From Chitinophaga pinensis (GTDB taxonomy: Bacteria; Bacteroidota; Bacteroidia; M30B66): a stretch of DNA of 6,923 bases. Both the position numbers and the translations under genes were made by a program. How positions within the stretch are numbered: position 1 is the stretch's first letter; every line of letters begins with the position of its first letter. The stretch lies in assembly GCA_943330985.1 (NCBI GenBank), contig CALQJV010000065.1:1-6923 (forward strand). The letters are read 5' to 3'. Of the stretch, positions 5,571 to 6,923 are shown one piece after another. A model generated the notes under the pieces. That model searched no databases. It was not told where the DNA came from and saw nothing but the letters and a program-made list of their open reading frames with translations.

Positions 5571-6923
5571 ATGATGAGACTTTTCATTTATTTCACCCTC
5601 CTTTTCATTCCAATATTTATGCACGCAAACGATACACACAGTTGTTCGAAACCCAATGAAGTTGTTGTGAATCATGTGTCTTTGAAATTGAACATCGATT
5701 TCGAAAAGAAATGTGCACAAGGGACTTCAACATTGAGTCTCATAAGAAAACCCGGTTTTAACGAGTTATGGGTTGATACTCGTCAACTAATCATTGATAA
5801 AATTACGGATCAAAACGGGACTTTGTTAACCTATGAATTACAAGCAGAAAAGAAGTGGCTTGGAAGCGCTTTAAAAATCAGCTTGAATACAACTTCACAA
5901 ATAGTTTGTATTCATTATTCAACCACTCCAGAATCGGCTGCGTTACAATGGTTATCAGCAGAACAAACCGAGGGCAAAAAGTATCCTTTTCTATTTACTC
6001 AAGGTCAAGCTATTTTAAGCAGGACCTGGTTTCCAGTGCAAGACAGTCCCGGAATTCGATTTACTTGGGACGCAGAAATTCAAGTTCCGAATAACTTATT
6101 GGCTTTGATGAGCGGAAATAATCCGCAAGAAAAAAATGAAACGGGTGTGTATAAATTCCGAATGACGCAGCCCGTTCCTGCCTATTTGGTTGCTCTTGCC
6201 GTTGGCGATTTGGAATTCACCAAATTGAGCGAACGCACAGGCGTATATGCCGAACCAAGCATGAGTAAACGAGCATCTTCCGAACTCGTGGACATGGAAA
6301 AAATGCTTGTAGCCGCAGAAGCTATTTACGGAACTTACCAGTGGGGGCGCTACGATGTGATTGTATTACCTCCATCTTTTCCTTTTGGAGGAATGGAAAA
6401 TCCACGACTTACTTTTGCAACTCCAACCATCATTGCAGGCGATCGTTCATTAACATCACTTATTGCACATGAATTGGCGCATAGCTGGTCTGGTAATTTA
6501 GTGACTAATGCCACTTGGGACGATTTCTGGCTCAATGAAGGTTTCACTGTGTATTTTGAACGCCGCATCATGGAAGCACTTTACGGAAAAGATTATTCCG
6601 AGATGTTGTCCGTTTTGGGTTATCAGGATTTGCAAGAAACCCTTGAAGAACTTGGAGAAACTTCGGTAGATACCAAACTCAAATTGGCACTCGAAGGGCG
6701 CGATGCCGACGATGGAATGAATGATATTGCTTATGAAAAAGGATGTTTGTTTTTAACATCGATAGAGAAAAAGGTGGGGAGAACAGCATTCGATGCCTTT
6801 GTGAAAAGCTACTTTAAAGAATATGCATTTTCATCCATCAGCACCGAAGATTTTGTGAAGTATCTTCAAAAACGCTTGAAATTATCGGAGGGAGTGGATT
6901 TACAAATCAATGATTGGATTTAC
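5571..6923 (+). CDS. Exported M1 metallopeptidase, leukotriene A4 hydrolase/aminopeptidase B type (3'-truncated)
   Basis: An open frame of 451 residues runs off the window end without a stop. Residues 1-19 look like a Sec signal peptide (hydrophobic FIYFTLLFIPIF core, likely cleavage after MHA before ND); a Met codon directly follows the first one and could serve instead. The N-terminal domain contains SRTWFPVQDSPGIRFTW, close to the RAxxPCQDTPSVKxTY signature of LTA4H. The catalytic domain has PPSFPFGGMEN (GGMEN at 273-277), HELAH (His300, Glu301, His304) and WLNEGF (Glu323 as third zinc ligand). Tyr388 in AYEKG lies 65 residues after Glu323, the same spacing as Glu318 to Tyr383 in human LTA4H. 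The visible end, INDWIY, matches the end of the LTA4H catalytic domain (DWNAWLY), so the missing part should be mainly the helical C-terminal domain, about 150 residues by comparison. Aminopeptidase activity on peptides in the periplasm or envelope is the likely role; epoxide hydrolase activity cannot be claimed. The start sits just after a terminator. Confidence 0.93.
   Translation, partial: MMRLFIYFTLLFIPIFMHANDTHSCSKPNEVVVNHVSLKLNIDFEKKCAQGTSTLSLIRKPGFNELWVDTRQLIIDKITDQNGTLLTYELQAEKKWLGSALKISLNTTSQIVCIHYSTTPESAALQWLSAEQTEGKKYPFLFTQGQAILSRTWFPVQDSPGIRFTWDAEIQVPNNLLALMSGNNPQEKNETGVYKFRMTQPVPAYLVALAVGDLEFTKLSERTGVYAEPSMSKRASSELVDMEKMLVAAEAIYGTYQWGRYDVIVLPPSFPFGGMENPRLTFATPTIIAGDRSLTSLIAHELAHSWSGNLVTNATWDDFWLNEGFTVYFERRIMEALYGKDYSEMLSVLGYQDLQETLEELGETSVDTKLKLALEGRDADDGMNDIAYEKGCLFLTSIEKKVGRTAFDAFVKSYFKEYAFSSISTEDFVKYLQKRLKLSEGVDLQINDWIY

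Noticed and set aside
5571..5660. Second M1 protein as a lipoprotein, from a Cys after THS near the N-terminus
   Set aside because: THSC is not a proper lipobox (no Leu or similar at -3), and the Cys is too far from the hydrophobic core; an ordinary signal peptide cleaved after MHA fits better.
5439..5720. Antisense open frame across the adhesin end, the terminator and the second M1 start
   Set aside because: It would span the terminator hairpin and the signal-peptide region of a clear gene; its sequence has no protein-like motif.
5855..6094. Second sense-strand open frame of 79 codons within the second M1 gene
   Set aside because: It is out of frame with the LTA4H-like protein, whose conserved motifs run straight through this region.
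6350..6571. Antisense open frame over the HELAH region
   Set aside because: It is the shadow of the most conserved segment of the M1 catalytic domain.

Overview
The window reads as a piece of a Bacteroidota chromosome, most likely Flavobacteriales or a close relative. The evidence is AT-rich DNA, no Shine-Dalgarno sequences ahead of the starts, a Bacteroidota-type promoter (TTG, 20-nt spacer, TTTCTTTG) before rpmB, and a large secreted protein with a choice-of-anchor L domain and a type B type IX secretion (T9SS) C-terminal sorting domain. All genes are on the + strand. The exact lineage cannot be fixed from this window.

Layout: (1) 1-471 is the 3' part of a stand-alone LON substrate-binding-domain protein whose 5' end lies before the window. 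(2) 548-781 is rpmB (ribosomal protein L28), with a recognisable promoter upstream and a rho-independent terminator at 806-842. (3) 882-2444 is an exported M1-family zinc metallopeptidase. (4) 2506-5517 is a 1003-residue secreted adhesin-like protein containing two diverged tandem modules of about 271 residues. It is followed by a strong terminator hairpin at 5536-5565. (5) 5571 to the window end is a second exported M1 peptidase, of the leukotriene A4 hydrolase/aminopeptidase B type, cut off by the window edge.

The first two genes are housekeeping. The last three all carry N-terminal signal peptides and act outside the cytoplasm. The central protein should be exported by Sec and then moved to the cell surface or medium by T9SS. 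The two M1 enzymes look periplasmic or envelope-associated and probably trim peptides. They belong to clearly different M1 subfamilies, so they are not a recent tandem duplication. Nothing in the sequence proves that the three exported proteins work together, although the first M1 gene and the adhesin are close enough to be co-transcribed.

No RNA genes, CRISPR arrays, mobile elements or attachment sites were seen. There is no gene-free stretch longer than 300 bases. I see no convincing new multi-gene system. The points most worth a second look are the modular architecture of the adhesin, the terminator that nearly touches the start codon of the second M1 gene, and the exported LTA4H-like enzyme.
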